Below are positions 11,101 through 23,500 of a stretch of 64,000 nt of DNA, piece by piece. The notes under the pieces are model-generated. The model saw only the letters and a program-made list of their open reading frames with translations. It had not been told where the DNA came from and searched no databases. The DNA comes from Colocasia esculenta. Lineage: Eukaryota > Streptophyta > Magnoliopsida > Alismatales > Araceae. Numbering within the stretch: position 1 is the first letter of the stretch; the number at the start of each line of letters is the position of its first letter. The stretch is taken from positions 14,054,049-14,118,048 of the forward strand of contig CM024760.1 of the NCBI GenBank assembly GCA_014218235.1, given 5' to 3'. The position numbers and the translations under genes are program-made.

Positions 11101-11683
11101 CCATGTTGATTTCTTGGTTTTCAATGGCCCAAAACATCATATCCGAGTCTGCCTTGGTGCAAGTTGAGAAAGTTGCAATTCTTGGAACCAAAATCTGACA
11201 AACTATGAAATGAAGGAGGCGATTGAGAGCACTCAACTGATTAATATCTAACTTCCCATTCTCAGTCTGAACCCTGGTCCTACAATACCAAGTCCTTTAT
11301 CTTGGGCGTCCACAGTGTGAACCCCACTGTGCCCGGAAGTCTTTACTCCAAACAACAAATGCAACAGCTTGTGATCTATCTTTATTTGGATTCCCTTGAC
11401 TGATGAAACTAGGGACCCGTCTGCCTCTGTCCTCAAGCACACATAAAAAGCCTTAATGAGGTCTGGATAGCTTACCTCAGAGATGGTGGTGATTCCCATC
11501 CACTGCATCCTGCTCATTGCGGCCACTACACAGTGCATGCCGTTTTTTCTCAAGATCAGCTACATCCACTGCCTTATTTCCAAAAACCTTGGTCTTCACG
11601 AAAGTAAACATTTCCTGCTGCTCTGCTGATAGAAACTCAGCGCTGTAGCCACCCAAACTGCCGGAGATAACGGACGATGCCAT
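8140..11683 (-). pseudogene. Extra third ORF (env-position ORF) of SIRE-like element
   Basis: Downstream of RNase H, same strand. A coding region of about 1,180 codons starts at MASSVISGSLGGYS (ATG at 11683) and runs to 8140, broken by about four frameshifts and by stops (frame changes near 11560, 11240, 9940 and 9050; a stop near 9733). The N-terminal ~250 residues (for example YPDLIKAFYVCLR, IKIDHKLLHLLFG, LNRLLHFIVCQILVPR) resemble the putative plant transposon protein domain (Pfam PF20167, from memory). The middle is Glu/Ala/Ser-rich, followed by a Lys-rich patch, a likely coiled coil (around SVNSAVSTVIERQASL) and a Pro/Ser/Thr-rich linker. The last ~300 residues (8140-9021, MFGPFIQKEIKFIWQY...) form a separate unrecognised Leu/Phe-rich domain. 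No signal peptide or clear transmembrane helix was seen, so calling it env would rest on position only. Its function is unknown. Confidence 0.65.
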
Positions 11684-12086
11684 GGACTTTGGGTGAGGAG
11701 GGTTTTCTTGAAGGTTGAAATGAAAAAGGAGAGAAAGGTCCTCAAGAAATTCTTCGCGGGAAGAAGAGAGGAACTTCAAATGAGCAGAGAGGCGATGTCG
11801 AAGTCGTTAGGGCATCGGCTCAGGCAACCAAATGAAAGAGGGAAAAAGGTGTAAGGGGGGAGATGAATCGTTTTCACTTCGATTTTGAGGTTAAATAAAA
11901 ATTTTACGAAAAAGTGAAGCGCCAAAAGGTGGCAGAAAACGACAAATAAGTTTGACCAGCCAAAACAGACTTTATTAAGAAGAGCGACCAGTAGGGAACA
12001 ATTTTAAATTTCTTTTGCTTAAAGCCAAGGAGAGGAAATTTACTTAACTCTAAACATTTATGTCCCAGTTTTAAACAGAAGTCTTT

Positions 12087-13260
12087 TCACAAATTACACA
12101 TGCCCAATTCCCTTCTAAGAGATGTGAATCTCTCTTCGGGTAAGGCTTTTGTGAAAATATCTGCTAACTGACCATTTGTGTCAATAAAGGATATTTCTAT
12201 GTTACCATTTGCTACATGATCATGAATAAAATGATATCTAACCTCAATATGCTTGGTCGTTGAATGCTGGACTGGATTTTTGGTGAGATTGATAGCACTG
12301 GTGTTGTCACATAGTAGTGGAATTGATTTGATATTTAGTCTGAAATCCTCAAGTTGTTGCTTTATCCATAGGAGTTGTGTACAACAACTTCTAGCAGCCA
12401 CGTACTTAGCTTCAGTTGTAGACAGTGCCATTGAATTTTGTTTCTTTGAGGACCAGGATATTAAACACCCTGCAAGAAATTGACAACAACCACTGGTGCT
12501 TTTTCTATCTACTTTGCATCCAGCATAGTCAGCATCAGAATATCCTATTAGATTAATTTCACAAGACTTTAGATACCACAAACCTAAATCATGAGTTCTA
12601 GCTAAGTATCTAAATATTCTTTTTACGGAGAACAAATGAGATTCTCTAGGATCTGCTTGATATCTTGCACACATGCAAACACTGAATAGAATATCGGGTC
12701 TACTGGCCGTTAAGTAAAGCAATGAACCAATCATACCTCTGTAGATCTTTTGATCTACTTTCTTACCATTCTTGTCACTATCCATCCTTGTAGATGTACT
12801 CATGGGTGTTGAGAGTGGCTTTGTGTTCTCAAAACCAAATTTCTTCAAAAGCTCTTTAGTGTATTTTGCTTGACAAATGTAGGTGCCATCTTTTCCTTGC
12901 TTGATTTGTAGTCCAAAGAAATAATTTAACTCCCCCATCATGCTCATCTCAAACTCTCCCTGCATCAACTTTTCAAAGTGCTTGCAAAGAAGTTCATCAG
13001 TAGATCCAAAGATAATGTCATCTACATAAATCTGTACAAGTAATATGCTTTTAACTTTTGTTTTTACAAATAGAGTGCTATCTACCTGTCCTCTAGTGAA
13101 ACCATGGTTTAATAAAAATGAGCTAAGCCTTTCATACCAGGCTCTTGGTGCTTGCTTTAAACCATATAATGCCTTATGAAGTTTAAAAACATGATTTGGA
13201 AATTCTGTATCATCAAAACTGGAGGCTGTTCAACATACACTTCTTCCTTAATTTAGCCAT
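12087..13260 (-). pseudogene. Reverse transcriptase C-terminal part and RNase H (SIRE-like pol)
   Basis: After the frameshift at about 13265 the RT continues with QIYVDDIIFG (around 13020, the catalytic YVDD). From 12968 an open frame runs through the RT connection (GELNYFFGLQIKQG, IGSLLYLTASRPDI) into RNase H (YSDADYAGCKVDRKSTSG, ALSTTEAKYVA, HIEVRYHFI, QLADIFTKALP), ending at LGMCNL. The RNase H Asp-Glu-Asp set is visible. Two or more frame changes between 12970 and 13260 prevent translation as one protein. Confidence 0.9.
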
Positions 13261-14858
13261 TTAAAAAGGCGATTTAACATCCATTTGAAATAATTTTAAA
13301 TCCAAAGTAGATGCATATGCTAATAAAATTCTAATAGCCTCAAGTCTAGCTACAGGTGCATAAGTTTCATCGAAATCTATGCCTTCCTCTTGGGAATAGC
13401 CTTGAGCCACCAATCTGGCCTTGTTTCTTAAGATTATACCAGTCTCATCCAATTTGTTTCTAAACACCCATTTGGTGCCAATAACTGGATGGTCTGATGG
13501 TCTGGGAACAAGTGACCATACTTGGTTTCTCTTGAACTGATTTAGTTCATCTTGCATGACTATAATCCAAGATTCATCAGTGAGAGCTTCATTGACTATC
13601 TTAGGCTCTATTTGAGAGACAAATGCTAGATAATCACAAGGTATCATGTTACCTCTTGTTCTTACCCCAACAGATGGATCACCAATAATATTCTCAGGTG
13701 GGTGATCATTATTGTATCTCCACTCCTTTGGAAGATTTTCATGTGTAATTTCCTTTTGTTGCATGTCTTCCAGAGGTGGATCACCCTTGTCCTCAATTGA
13801 TGCATTCTTTAGTTTCTTGGACAGTTCATCTGCATCATCATTATCAGTATCTTCTTCCTTTCTCAAGGAAGGGTTAGTTTCATCAAAAATAATATGTACA
13901 GACTGTTCAATTAATAAAGTGCGTTTATTAAATACTCTATAGCCTTTGGGTTTAGAGGTGTACCCCATGAAGATGTCTTCATCTGATTTGGCATCCAACT
14001 TACCAATGTCCCTTTTTCCATTGTTGTGGATGAAGCAAGGACATCCAAATGTCCTGAAGTGGCTGATCTTTGGCTTCTTTCCTTTAAATAGTTCATATGC
14101 AGTCTTCTTTAGGATTGGCCTGATCATTACTTTGTTGATAATATAGCTTGCTGTGTTTACTGCTTCAGCCCAAAAATACCTTGGCAGATCATATTTCGAT
14201 AGCATTGTTCTTGCCATATCCAATAGAGTTCTATTCTTTCTCTCAGTAATTCCATTTTGCTGTGGTGTCCTTGGTGCTGAGAAATTATGCTCAATCCCCT
14301 GATCATCACAGAACTTAGAAAATTTTTCATTCTGAAATTCACCACCATGATCTGATCGGATAGAAACAATGCTGAACTTCTGATCCTTCTGGACTTTCTT
14401 GCTGAAACTGACAAAGTTTTCAAATGTATCATCTTTGTGTTCTAGGAATGACACCCATGTAAATATGGAATAATAATCAACTATAATAAATCTAAAATTC
14501 TTTCCTCCAAGACTGGTGGTTCTCATTGGCCCAAATAAATCCATATGAAGGAGTTCTAAGGGTTTTGAGGTTGTCACTACAGTCTTTGACTTGAAGGACT
14601 TCTTAACATGTTTCCCTTTGGCACAAGGTCTGCAGACATCATCCAATTTTGTGCTGACCTTTGGCAGACCTTCCACAAGATTCTTCTTTAGCAGTTTTCT
14701 CATACCTTCTATGCTGCAATGCCCCAGTCTTCTATGCCACAGCTCAGTTGATTTATCCTTGTTTGCTGCCAGACAGACATCTTGATCCTTTAGTTCTTCA
14801 AGATGAAGTGCATACAGGTTCTTTTCTCTATAGGCTTTGAAAATTATTGCTCTATCCT
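13261..14858 (-). pseudogene. Integrase and N-terminal RT (SIRE-like pol)
   Basis: The main frame is 13261-14703 (480 codons); the integrase zinc-binding segment (LWHRRLGH...CRPC) begins upstream in the same region. Catalytic residues are D in LLHMDLFGP, D in RSDHGGEF and E in QQNGITERKN, spaced D-X35-E. The RT start is recognised by WSLVPRPSDHPVIGTKWVF and LFQMDVK. A one-base deletion in a T run at about 13265, where family members encode AFLNG, makes the terminating TAA and detaches the remaining RT. A further frame change near 14860 separates it from protease. Confidence 0.9.
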
Positions 14859-15161
14859 TTAATATGCTGCACTTTGACTCTTGAAATGAATCTGATGACC
14901 TCTGTCACAAAGCTGGCTGATGCTGATGAGATTGTGCTTCAGCCCTTTGATAAGCAATACATCTTCAATGACTCTTTTTCCTTTGTTGCTCACGGAACCA
15001 CTGCCAATTACTGTGCCTTTCCCATTGTCTCCATAGGTAACTGTTCCTTCTTCAGCTTGAAGATCGGTGAATAGCTTCCGATTCCCTGACATGTGCCTTG
15101 AGCACCCACTGTCCAAATACCATTTGGATGCTCGAGTGTTACCCTGAAATAAAATCATCAA
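14859..15161 (-). pseudogene. Aspartic protease of SIRE-like pol
   Basis: WYLDSGCSRHMSGN is the copia protease active-site segment (D-S-G). It is followed by GTVTYGDNGKG and VLLIKGLKHNLISISQL, standard copia protease landmarks. It is separated from gag by stops at about 15175-15170 and from integrase by a frame change at about 14860, so the polyprotein is no longer continuous. Confidence 0.85.
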
Positions 15162-15175
15162 GTTTTAGGTACCCA

Positions 15176-16867
15176 AATTCTTTTAGGTCTTGAAAGGTTA
15201 GTATCATCAACTTTTCCTTTTATTATCCATTTCTTATGTCTTGTTGGACATGTAGCTTTTATGTGACCTAACTTATTGCAATGACTACAACAAGATGTTT
15301 TTGTTACTCTTTCAATATATTTGAAATTGGCTTTATATGATATGTCTGTTCAGGTATATCCTAATCCATGTTTTTTCTTTCCTGATCTTCTAGCACCTTT
15401 TAATATTAAGGGATTTTTACCATTTGTAAATTTTTCCAATGTGCTGGATAACTTAATATTTTCTTCTGTTAGTGTCTTAATTTCAGTTTTCAGTTGATCT
15501 GAGCTTGCTTGTATTTCTAGTTTCATTATTTGTTCATTTTTAGCTTTTAGATCCTCACATAGCAGTTCATTTCTCCTTTTAAGTTCAGTTATTTGGCTTT
15601 CTAATTGATCATTTTCTGATTTTAGATTAGAGTTTGTGTTTTCTAGACAAGTATTATTTTTCTTGCTTACTCTTAACACTATGGTTGCTTCTCTATATTT
15701 ACTGTATAATTCGTTGAAAGCTTCTTCTAAACTATCGGAATCTAAACCATTACAAGAATCAAAGGATGAGTTAGAGGTTACATTTTCTTCGGTATTTGCC
15801 ATGAAAGCCAAGTTGGCTTCTTCCTCATCACTGGTTGAGCTTGACTCACTGTCTGAGTCGCTGCTGTTGCTCCATGCGACTGCCATAGCCTTCTTCTTAT
15901 ATTTCCTGAATTTCTTGGAGCTCTCTCTCTTTTTGAATTCAGGCTTCTTGAGCTTTGGACATTCAGCTTTGATATGTCCTGGCTTTTTGCACTCGTAGCA
16001 TATGGGCTCACTCTTCTTTTGATCCTTTCCATCTGGTTTTTTGAAGTCTTTATTTCTCTTGAAGTGTCTTCTACCAGATTGGAACTTTTTCTTCTTTGTT
16101 AGAATGCGTTGCAATCTTTTTGACAGCATGACTTCTTCATCTTCACAGCCACTTGAGTTCACATATTCAGCTGATGACTTATCTGACTTGTCTTCTTCTG
16201 CTTTAAGAGCATTTGAATGCTTCTTTCTGCTAGAGGACTCTCCTAGCCTTTCCATATTGATATCATGGGCCATAAGGGACCCAATGAGTTTTTCCAAAGA
16301 CATCCTTTTCAGATCAATAGCTTCTTCAATAGTTGTGACCTTTGGGGTCCATGAGGATGGTAAGAATCTAAGAATTTTCCTCACCATGTCTACAATCTCA
16401 TAGGTTTTTCCTAGTCCGGCTAACCCATTTGTGATATCTGTAAATCTGCTGAACATCTGGGTTATGGATTCACCTGATTGCATCTGAAATCTTTCATATT
16501 GTGTAACAAGAATATCAATTCTTGTCTCCTTCACCTTGTCTGTGCCTTCATAGGTAATTCTAAGCTTTTCCCACATCTCCATTGCGGATTTGCAGGCTGA
16601 AACTCTGTTGAATTCCTTTTTGCTTAGTGCATAGCACAGAATACTCTTAGCCTTACAGTTCAAGGAGATCTTTTTCCTGTCATCATCTGTCCACTGAGCT
16701 TTCTCATTTGTGACCAGGAGATCACCTTCTTCTACTATTGACCATATCTAATAGTCGTGACCTTGGAGAAAGTACTCCATTCTAGTCTTCCAATAAGCAT
16801 AATCTTTACCATCAAAGAGAGGGGGTCGGTTGACAGATTGACCTTCAATGTTACCTTGGGCTGCCAT
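15176..16867 (-). pseudogene. Gag of SIRE-like element
   Basis: The start is ATG 16867 (MAAQGNIEGQSVNRPPLFDG), 51 nt inside the PBS. The frame is interrupted by TAG at 16748-16750 and TGA at 15350-15352 but stays in phase. The UBN2-type capsid segment (AMEMWEKLRITYEGT, ILVTQYERFQMQ, FSRFTDITNGL) precedes a zinc knuckle CYECKKPGHIKAECP (15956-16000). An acidic Ser-rich tail and a coiled-coil stretch follow. A second zinc knuckle CSHCNKLGHIKATCP lies near 15270, after the TGA. Two knuckles around a coiled coil are a SIRE-lineage arrangement. Confidence 0.9.
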
Positions 16868-16917
16868 GGATCTTTACTCTTCAGATCGTTGGATCTTCTT
16901 CTTTGTCGAAGAGACTC

Positions 16918-16929
16918 GCTCTGATACCA
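16918..16929 (-). other. Primer binding site, tRNA-iMet type
   Basis: The minus strand reads TGGTATCAGAGC two bases after the 5' LTR, the standard PBS of most plant copia elements, complementary to the 3' end of initiator tRNA-Met. Confidence 0.95.
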
Positions 16930-17560
16930 CTTGTTGCCCGGTTGACAAGCCCAGAGGGGGGGGGGTGAATGGGTCTTTAAAAATTTTACTTGATTAGTAC
17001 CTGTACTTAAAACATTCACACAAAGGACGTTCTTCGATGAAGGTTAGTAACAGTTAGTTCAAAGCACAATCACATAAGAAAAACAACCACATAACACAAG
17101 AGATTATCCTGGTTCGGACCTCCTCTCCTTAGGATTCCTACATTTCAGTCCCTGAGCAACAACTCAGGATTCCACTAACTAGGGTACAGTCCCCCTATGG
17201 ACACTACAACACCCAGCTCAGCTGGTCTTCCTTCACACGAAGGGAATACACCACCTGGATACCCCACCGGTCTTCCTTCTACACAGAAGGGAACAACACC
17301 ACAAAGGTAAGCAATAAGGACAAGCCCCTAGATCAAGCTTCAACGAGCTAAGATCTGAAGCAAGCAGGAATGAGAGTAAAAGATCTATCTAAAACACAGA
17401 AGACTCCCAGAACTACACGAGCTCTCTCAAGAGTTTCACTACATAGTGGAGAGCAAAGAGCAACACTTAAAGGAATGAGGTTCTTGGCTCTAGAATTCTA
17501 TCAGAAGATTTGAATAGCTTGTGCGTTCTTCGTATATCTTCTTCTGAACTTTTGTCTTGT

Positions 17561-17568
17561 ATTTATAT
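17561..17568 (-). promoter_or_regulatory. TATA box of SIRE-like 5' LTR
   Basis: The minus strand reads GGAGATATAAATACAAG, a strong plant TATA box between the U3 tandem array and the R/U5 part. It is absent from the deleted 3' LTR. Confidence 0.6.
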
Positions 17569-17999
17569 CTCCATTTGAAATACGGCCGTTGAAGTAACCG
17601 TTGTCTCTTAGATTGGTAGACGTTAGACTGCTTGATATCTGGAAACTTCAACAATCTTTTCTTCAGTTGAGCACGCAAAGAGGTAAGGTCTTCCTGGCGC
17701 TATATGGTCCAACGTTGTATGACAGAATGTCTTTTAGGACCCTGCACATAATAATGCTAAGAACAGTAGACAGCTAGGCTGTCTCTTGTTGTCAGTAAAC
17801 GTTGATATGAGTATTCACCAAAATAGCATGCCACATAGCTTGTTCTAAAAGATGTTGACAGAATGTGCACGATAGGGAAAAGATATCACCTGCATGCATG
17901 CAGAGATGCTTCTGTCTTCATTAATGCACAACAGTCAGACAGATATAAGAAGGCTTTGATTATTCAACGCTTTAAGAGATAGATAGATATCAAGTCGAT

Positions 18000-18720
18000 A
18001 TAAATCATAAAGTCGTTGTCTATATGACTTAGAAATCGTTATGAATACCAACAAGTCATTCTAGAGAGCAAATCGTTGTATTCAACGAAGAAATCGTTAT
18101 AGACACGTACAAATCGTTATGAAAGTAAGTCAATGTGTTCAACGAAGAAATTTTTAGAACACTTAACAAATCGTTATGAGCTTTAAAGAAAGCGATGTGG
18201 GCGAAGAAAATTGTTATGAGCTCTAAAGAAATCGTTGCGCGAAGCAAACGTTATGAGCTCTAAAGAAATCGTTGCGTGAAGCAATCGTATGATAACTTAT
18301 GAAATCGTTGCGATGAGCAAATCGTTATGATAACTTATGAAATCGTTGCGATGAGCAAATCGTTATGATAACTTAAGAAATCATTGTGATGAGCAAATCG
18401 TTACGATGGGCAAATCGTTATGATAACTTATGAAATCGTTGCGATGAGCAAATCGTTACAATGAGCAAATCGTTATGATAACTTAAGAAATCGTTGCGAT
18501 GAGCAAATCGTTTGATGGGCAAATCGTTATGATAACTTATGAAATCGTTGCGATGAGCAAATCGTTACGATGGGCAAATCGTTGCGTTGAGCAAATCGTT
18601 ACGATGAGCAAATTGTTATGATGGGCAAATCGTTATGATAACTTATGAAATCGTTGCGATGAGCAAATCGTTACGATGAGCAAATCGTTATGATAACTTA
18701 AGAAATCGTTACAGAAACGA
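18000..18720. repeat. U3 tandem array, AAATCGTTATGA-type units
   Basis: Many short units are built on GAAATCGTTGCGATGAGC and AAATCGTTATGATAACTT (about 18-37 bp higher-order period) with point variation. The shortened partner array is at about 7300-7620. A related array with core CATAACGATTC (same core on the other strand) sits in the LTR at 57724-59588. Confidence 0.85.
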
Positions 18721-19072
18721 CTTGTTTGTAACATCATGATATTTCAGTCTTATGAAGAAATCGTTAAGACACTTATGAAATCGTTATGATATTAAATCTT
18801 TATACTCTATTGAAATCGATACACTCATAAAGGAGTCGTTGTGACTTTCAACAGAGATCGATGTGGACTTAGAGAAATATGAGTTTAAAATGATTAAAGC
18901 TTCAGAGAAGTGATGCTTACCAATGTTGACTGTTTGACCTTGTATATTTCCTGTACTTAAGCTTATGAAATATATGTTAGAGATTTTTGATAGAACTTTG
19001 TTTGGTTTTGTTATTACTAAATACATATGTAATTAATTAAAATTACATGGGGACAGACTGATCATCAGCTAC

Positions 19073-19618
19073 AGTGCTAAGCCTTCTTCCCCACTATTTT
19101 TATTACGAAGGAGATTTTGCAAAACCCCTCAACCAAAAGATTTCACCCGATTTGATCATTTTTTAATTAATATATTTTATAATTATGTTTAGTTTAACAA
19201 AAAATTTTATAATAAAAATTATATATATATTTATAAATAATAATATATATTTATTAATATTTTATAATCAAACGCGGTGCATCGCACAAGTGTCTGAGTG
19301 CCAACTAATTTGTCCACTACTTGTAGGTGAGTTTGACACTGGGTGGGATGGAGAGGAGATCTCAAGTTTGAACCTGATGGGGATGGCTATTTGTCTTAGC
19401 CACTAAATTATTAACAAAAAAAAAAACTTACCTTTTACTATACAAAAAGATTAAACGAGAGTAAATTAGTCTTTTTCATCCTAATGCACCTATCTAGAAG
19501 TCGTTTAAACAAATGCCAATGCAGGCGAGGCAATTGCGATTCATACATCATGATAGTATAATTACTACATGGGTACAAATTTTAACCCATAACAAAAAAA
19601 ATTGTACAAATAAATATA
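19073..19618. other. AT-rich spacer between SIRE-like and Tat insertions
   Basis: Non-coding, AT-rich, with a small GC-rich palindrome-like CGCGGTGCATCGCAC near 19273. It continues the locus interrupted at 6808. Nothing else was recognised. Confidence 0.5.
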
Positions 19619-19623
19619 AATAT

Positions 19624-20384
19624 TATGGACGTAATTCCCCGTTTAGACCTGGGCCGAATGGGCCTCCACTAGGAAGAGAGAGACGACGGTTGCTGGTGCG
19701 GACGATAGCCGTCAAACTCAGAACGGATCAAGGGCCCGGTTGAAGAATTGGGTGAAATCCTCCGATGCCAAAGTCAGGTCAGACTATAGAGGAAGGCTAG
19801 AAAGGAGGGTTGTTGGTGTGTGCTTCACATGTGGACGAGTGTATGTACCGAAGGTTGCCTACCTTGCATGGGGATTATCTGTACCTTTTATAGGTGAGGG
19901 AGATGAAAGGTCCGGACGCTTATATTCTCCAATGATGACTGGAGGGGCGCACCGGTTCAGGTTCCCAGGTGAGGGGCTGTCCGTTGAGACGCCTGTTGGG
20001 ATTCTTCAGTTAATGCGCTTGGCCATGGGACGCGTGACGCACCGTTGGATTTACTGTCCTTGGGAGGCGAACGGCTGCCCTGGATCCTCTGAGCGGAAGG
20101 TACCGAGTAGGGGCCTTCTCGATTACTGGGCAGGCTGTTCGGTGCCCGGTGCTCGGAAGCACAGCACGGGGCACCTGGTGGTAGATGGCACTTTGCTCGA
20201 ACAAGCTTGCGGGGTGTTCGGGGAGTGCCCTCAAGGCCCTTAGTCTCCGGATGGCCAAGTGTGTTCGGAAGCCCTTTGGCTGAACCCGAGGACACGTGCT
20301 TGATGATCAGAGTTCTGATGTCTTGATGAGTCATGATGGGCCGTAGTGGGCTCGCAGGCCTAGGAGGCTAGAATAGCCTCCAAA
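19624..20384 (-). repeat. 3' LTR of Tat element 1
   Basis: 761 bp, homologous along its length to 32444-33213. The outer end has mutated from TGTGGACGTG to TATGGACGTA and the inner end from CCACA to CCAAA. A minus-strand TATAAAAG box lies at 19884-19893, as in the 5' LTR. Confidence 0.9.
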
Positions 20385-20401
20385 CTTTGCCCCCCACGCT
20401 C
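20385..20401 (-). other. Polypurine tract of Tat element 1
   Basis: The minus strand reads GAGCGTGGGGGGCAAAG directly before the 3' LTR. The same context (GCGTGGGGGGCAAG) abuts the LTR of Tat element 2 at 56872. Confidence 0.8.
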
Positions 20402-20577
20402 TCAAGCTGGTTTGAATATTACAACACTTGAGAGCGTAGGTCTGCTCGAACGTCACCCTCGCATTAAATGTGATTTCGACCTCGGCTGTGTGGATGGCTT
20501 CAGAACGACACCGTTTGAAACTCTCCTTGGGGATGGAAACCTCATGATAATAGGGGTGACGTGTCGTGCGGCAAATG

Positions 20578-23500
20578 TGTAACACCCTCCCTCCGACCGC
20601 ACACATGCACATACGTATCACATATCACATAGCTCTTGATCGGAGGAGGGGTTACACTAACAAACCTTCGTTTATGGGCTGGAAAAATATGTGTAGTGCC
20701 CAAGACTAGCAAATTGTTCCACAAGGCATTTTTTGGAGGTATTATACCTCAACAATAAACTTAGAGTCAACACCCATTATTTATATAAAGCCAAACTTTC
20801 TCTTCTAACCTTTAATAGTACACAAACTCTAAAGAGTCACTAAAGCTATGCTTTTCTACTTCTTCTCTTCATCGTTCGCAGCGGAATTGAGATTCATGTG
20901 TAGCTGAAGATTATACACCCTTCAATCTGAAAGGGTTGGAGGAAACAAAGGCATGAGTCGGAAGACTCAGTAGGTGACAGTAAACATAAAGATAGGAGTT
21001 TCAAATTGTAGAACTTCAAGAGTATTCAGAAAGTGCATATATGGGACAACATAATTTGCTCATAAATCTTCATACTTACATAAACATATAGCCCAATTAT
21101 TTCATGACGGGCTCAAACGAATATCAGAACAAAGTCATATTTGTCTTTCAAAATTCATATCATAACTTGATTTCGGAACAAACTTGACAGGCATCACTGC
21201 TCTCAAGAGGTTACTATATAGACGTAATATACCATCCTCAGTGCCTAGGCGATTCCAGCACCTTAGATCTTGTTCATTCGCAAGAACGGGGTTTATTACC
21301 CACAATCGTCAGTCCATTGACTTGGATTTACCTACAAACTGTCGCCCTCAGCTGATCACAAGTGGCTGGTGCTACCACAAGTGATCCTAAACCCTCTTTG
21401 AAGAGAGCCTGTCTTCAAATCATAAATTTCTTTTCATGAGCATAATGGAAATTGGAAATTTAAAGGAAGATTTGATTGAGAATCAATACAAATATCTTGG
21501 TGACAAAGTAGTTCATAGATCAAGAAAATGAAAAGACAATTAGTTGAGACAAAGACAAGTTGATGACTTAAAGCCAACAACTTCAGAAGGTTTAAATCAC
21601 ATAAGAACCCAAGAAAATGAGGGTCCACAATTGTCATCACAAGTATTCATATATCATAAGGTGTTCAAACAACGAACTCTTAAGTGGTCAAGTTTTACAA
21701 ACTTATATACCGAATACTGAAGAATAGACTCAATCGGAGTACTATTCATAATTGACAACTTTAGAAACAATTCAAGAAAGTTAAGGTACCCAAAGTGGGT
21801 GAACTTTGAAGTAATATGACAGTAAATATCAAGGTAATTGAGAGGGTAACTTCCGTGGCTTTTAGGATGAAGTTTTAGCAAGAGTTCTACCATGAAAAGT
21901 TACTGAAATCCAAGGCAGGACAATAGCTGTCGACAGCCAGGAAGGGGCTGTCACAGATGGCACAGACAGAGCTCAGGTTTGCTGGCTCTGTGGGTATCTG
22001 TCGACAGATGCAAGGGATCTGTCGACAGATCCACATAGTCCAGTTATTCAGAGTTCAGGAAAACATGCGCCTGTCGACAGATTTGGGCTGTCTGTCGACA
22101 GCCGCCTATTTCTCACTCATAAATGACTTAGAATGTACTCTAAACATGCTGACCATGGAACCTATGAATTAAGGCATGATGTATATCAAATATAAGAGTC
22201 TAATTATAGTTCTCACAGTGGTTTATAAACTGAACAAGCGAGATGAATTGAGAGGTTTGCAATTCAAGCTTGTCTAGTTAAAACTAGACATAGTATATGT
22301 TGGAAGTGTGGTCTTGATAGCATGGATTATTGGGAGATTCTTACAATATGGACACTAAAACACAAGATGTTTAAGTTCCAAATCAAAGCTTGAGGTACAA
22401 ACATCTAATGGAAAGAAATCACAATATTCTAGGATTCGAAATCTCTAGCAAAACTCTATAACATAAACTTGGATCATGGGTGGAAGAAGAAGCTAGAAAC
22501 CTACTTAATCTGTAATAGAAATGAAGATGCTTCTTGGTAACTATATGATTCCAAAGGTAATTGAGAGATCAAACAAAGAATCTGAGATTACAATCTCGTA
22601 TACAAACTTATCCATGACTTGTTAACGAGCTCAAAGGCCACTTGTGTAAGGCATGATCTTTCTAACCAGAGCAGTGGGTAGAAGTATGGGAGAGGATAGA
22701 AATCTATAACATACCTACTTATATCCAATAGGAAGAATTCTGAAAACATACACATGCTACAACATGTTCACAGAAGGTGAACAAACAGTTCTGAAGGTGT
22801 TTATGAAGTCAAACTGATGTGTGAGGATCTAAACACCTATACAGAAATTCTTTACATCTTAGGAGGATAAGAATGAGAAAGGATAAAAGGGATCCTACCA
22901 ATACACATGATTACATCTAATCAAAAGTGAAACTAAGCAAGAGGAACTATACATGTCATAGCACAAACAGGAGACATGGTTTCTACGAATGAAGAAACCA
23001 TGCATGTACATAGGAAACTGAGAAGGATTTGAGGTATGCCACCTACTTGACTTGGTGAAGAACAAAGGTACTTCTTTCCTCCTCAACAGAGGAATCAACA
23101 GAAGCAAGAGAGGGAAACTTGTAGAAATAGCCATGTCATTTTTAATGGAGCCTCTCCACACCTCCAGGAGCACAGCAGCAGCAGCTACGGCCAAGCAACT
23201 ATAGTGGTGAACAACCAAAATGGAAATAGCAACGACAAGAGCAAGAACAGGCGAATCAGCAGCTCCAGTACCACGACAGAACCAACAAGAAGGGAGAAAC
23301 ATGAGCAAGAGCAAGATTGGCCAGTGGTGGGTAAAGCTCTCACACGAAGGGTTGAAGGGAGGTTTATAATTCTTCCAAGTTACATGCATGCTGGCACGTC
23401 GGCCATACGGGTGTCTTCATGAGATTTCATATATACATGCAATAGACACGTTCACGCATGATCTCACTCCCCTCCTACACGTACCCAGACAGGTGTAGAC

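Larger units (their letters stand above)
6809..19067 (-). mobile_element. SIRE-like Ty1/copia retrotransposon, complete but defective
   Basis: The element is bounded by TG...CA LTRs and a 5-bp duplication GCTAC (6804-6808 and 19068-19072). Genes lie on the minus strand in the order gag, protease, integrase, RT, RNase H, then a long extra ORF before the 3' LTR. The tRNA-iMet-type PBS (16918-16929), the G-rich polypurine tract (7944-7962), the double zinc-knuckle gag and the third ORF are SIRE-like. Every gene carries at least one stop or frameshift, so the copy is dead. LTR sequence identity outside the deletion is a few percent below complete by eye. Confidence 0.9.
16932..19067 (-). repeat. 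5' LTR of SIRE-like element, full length
   Basis: 2136 bp, outer end TGATGATCAGTC on the minus strand and inner end CCGGGCAACA. It contains the promoter (TATA at 17561-17568), a long U3 tandem array (about 18000-18720) and a GGGGGGGGGG run near 16960. It is followed on the plus side by the GCTAC target duplication. Confidence 0.9.

Noticed and set aside
19740..20243. 167-aa plus-strand open frame (and its partner at 32642-33070)
   Set aside because: Both lie within the Tat element 1 LTRs and match each other only because the LTRs do. No known domain.
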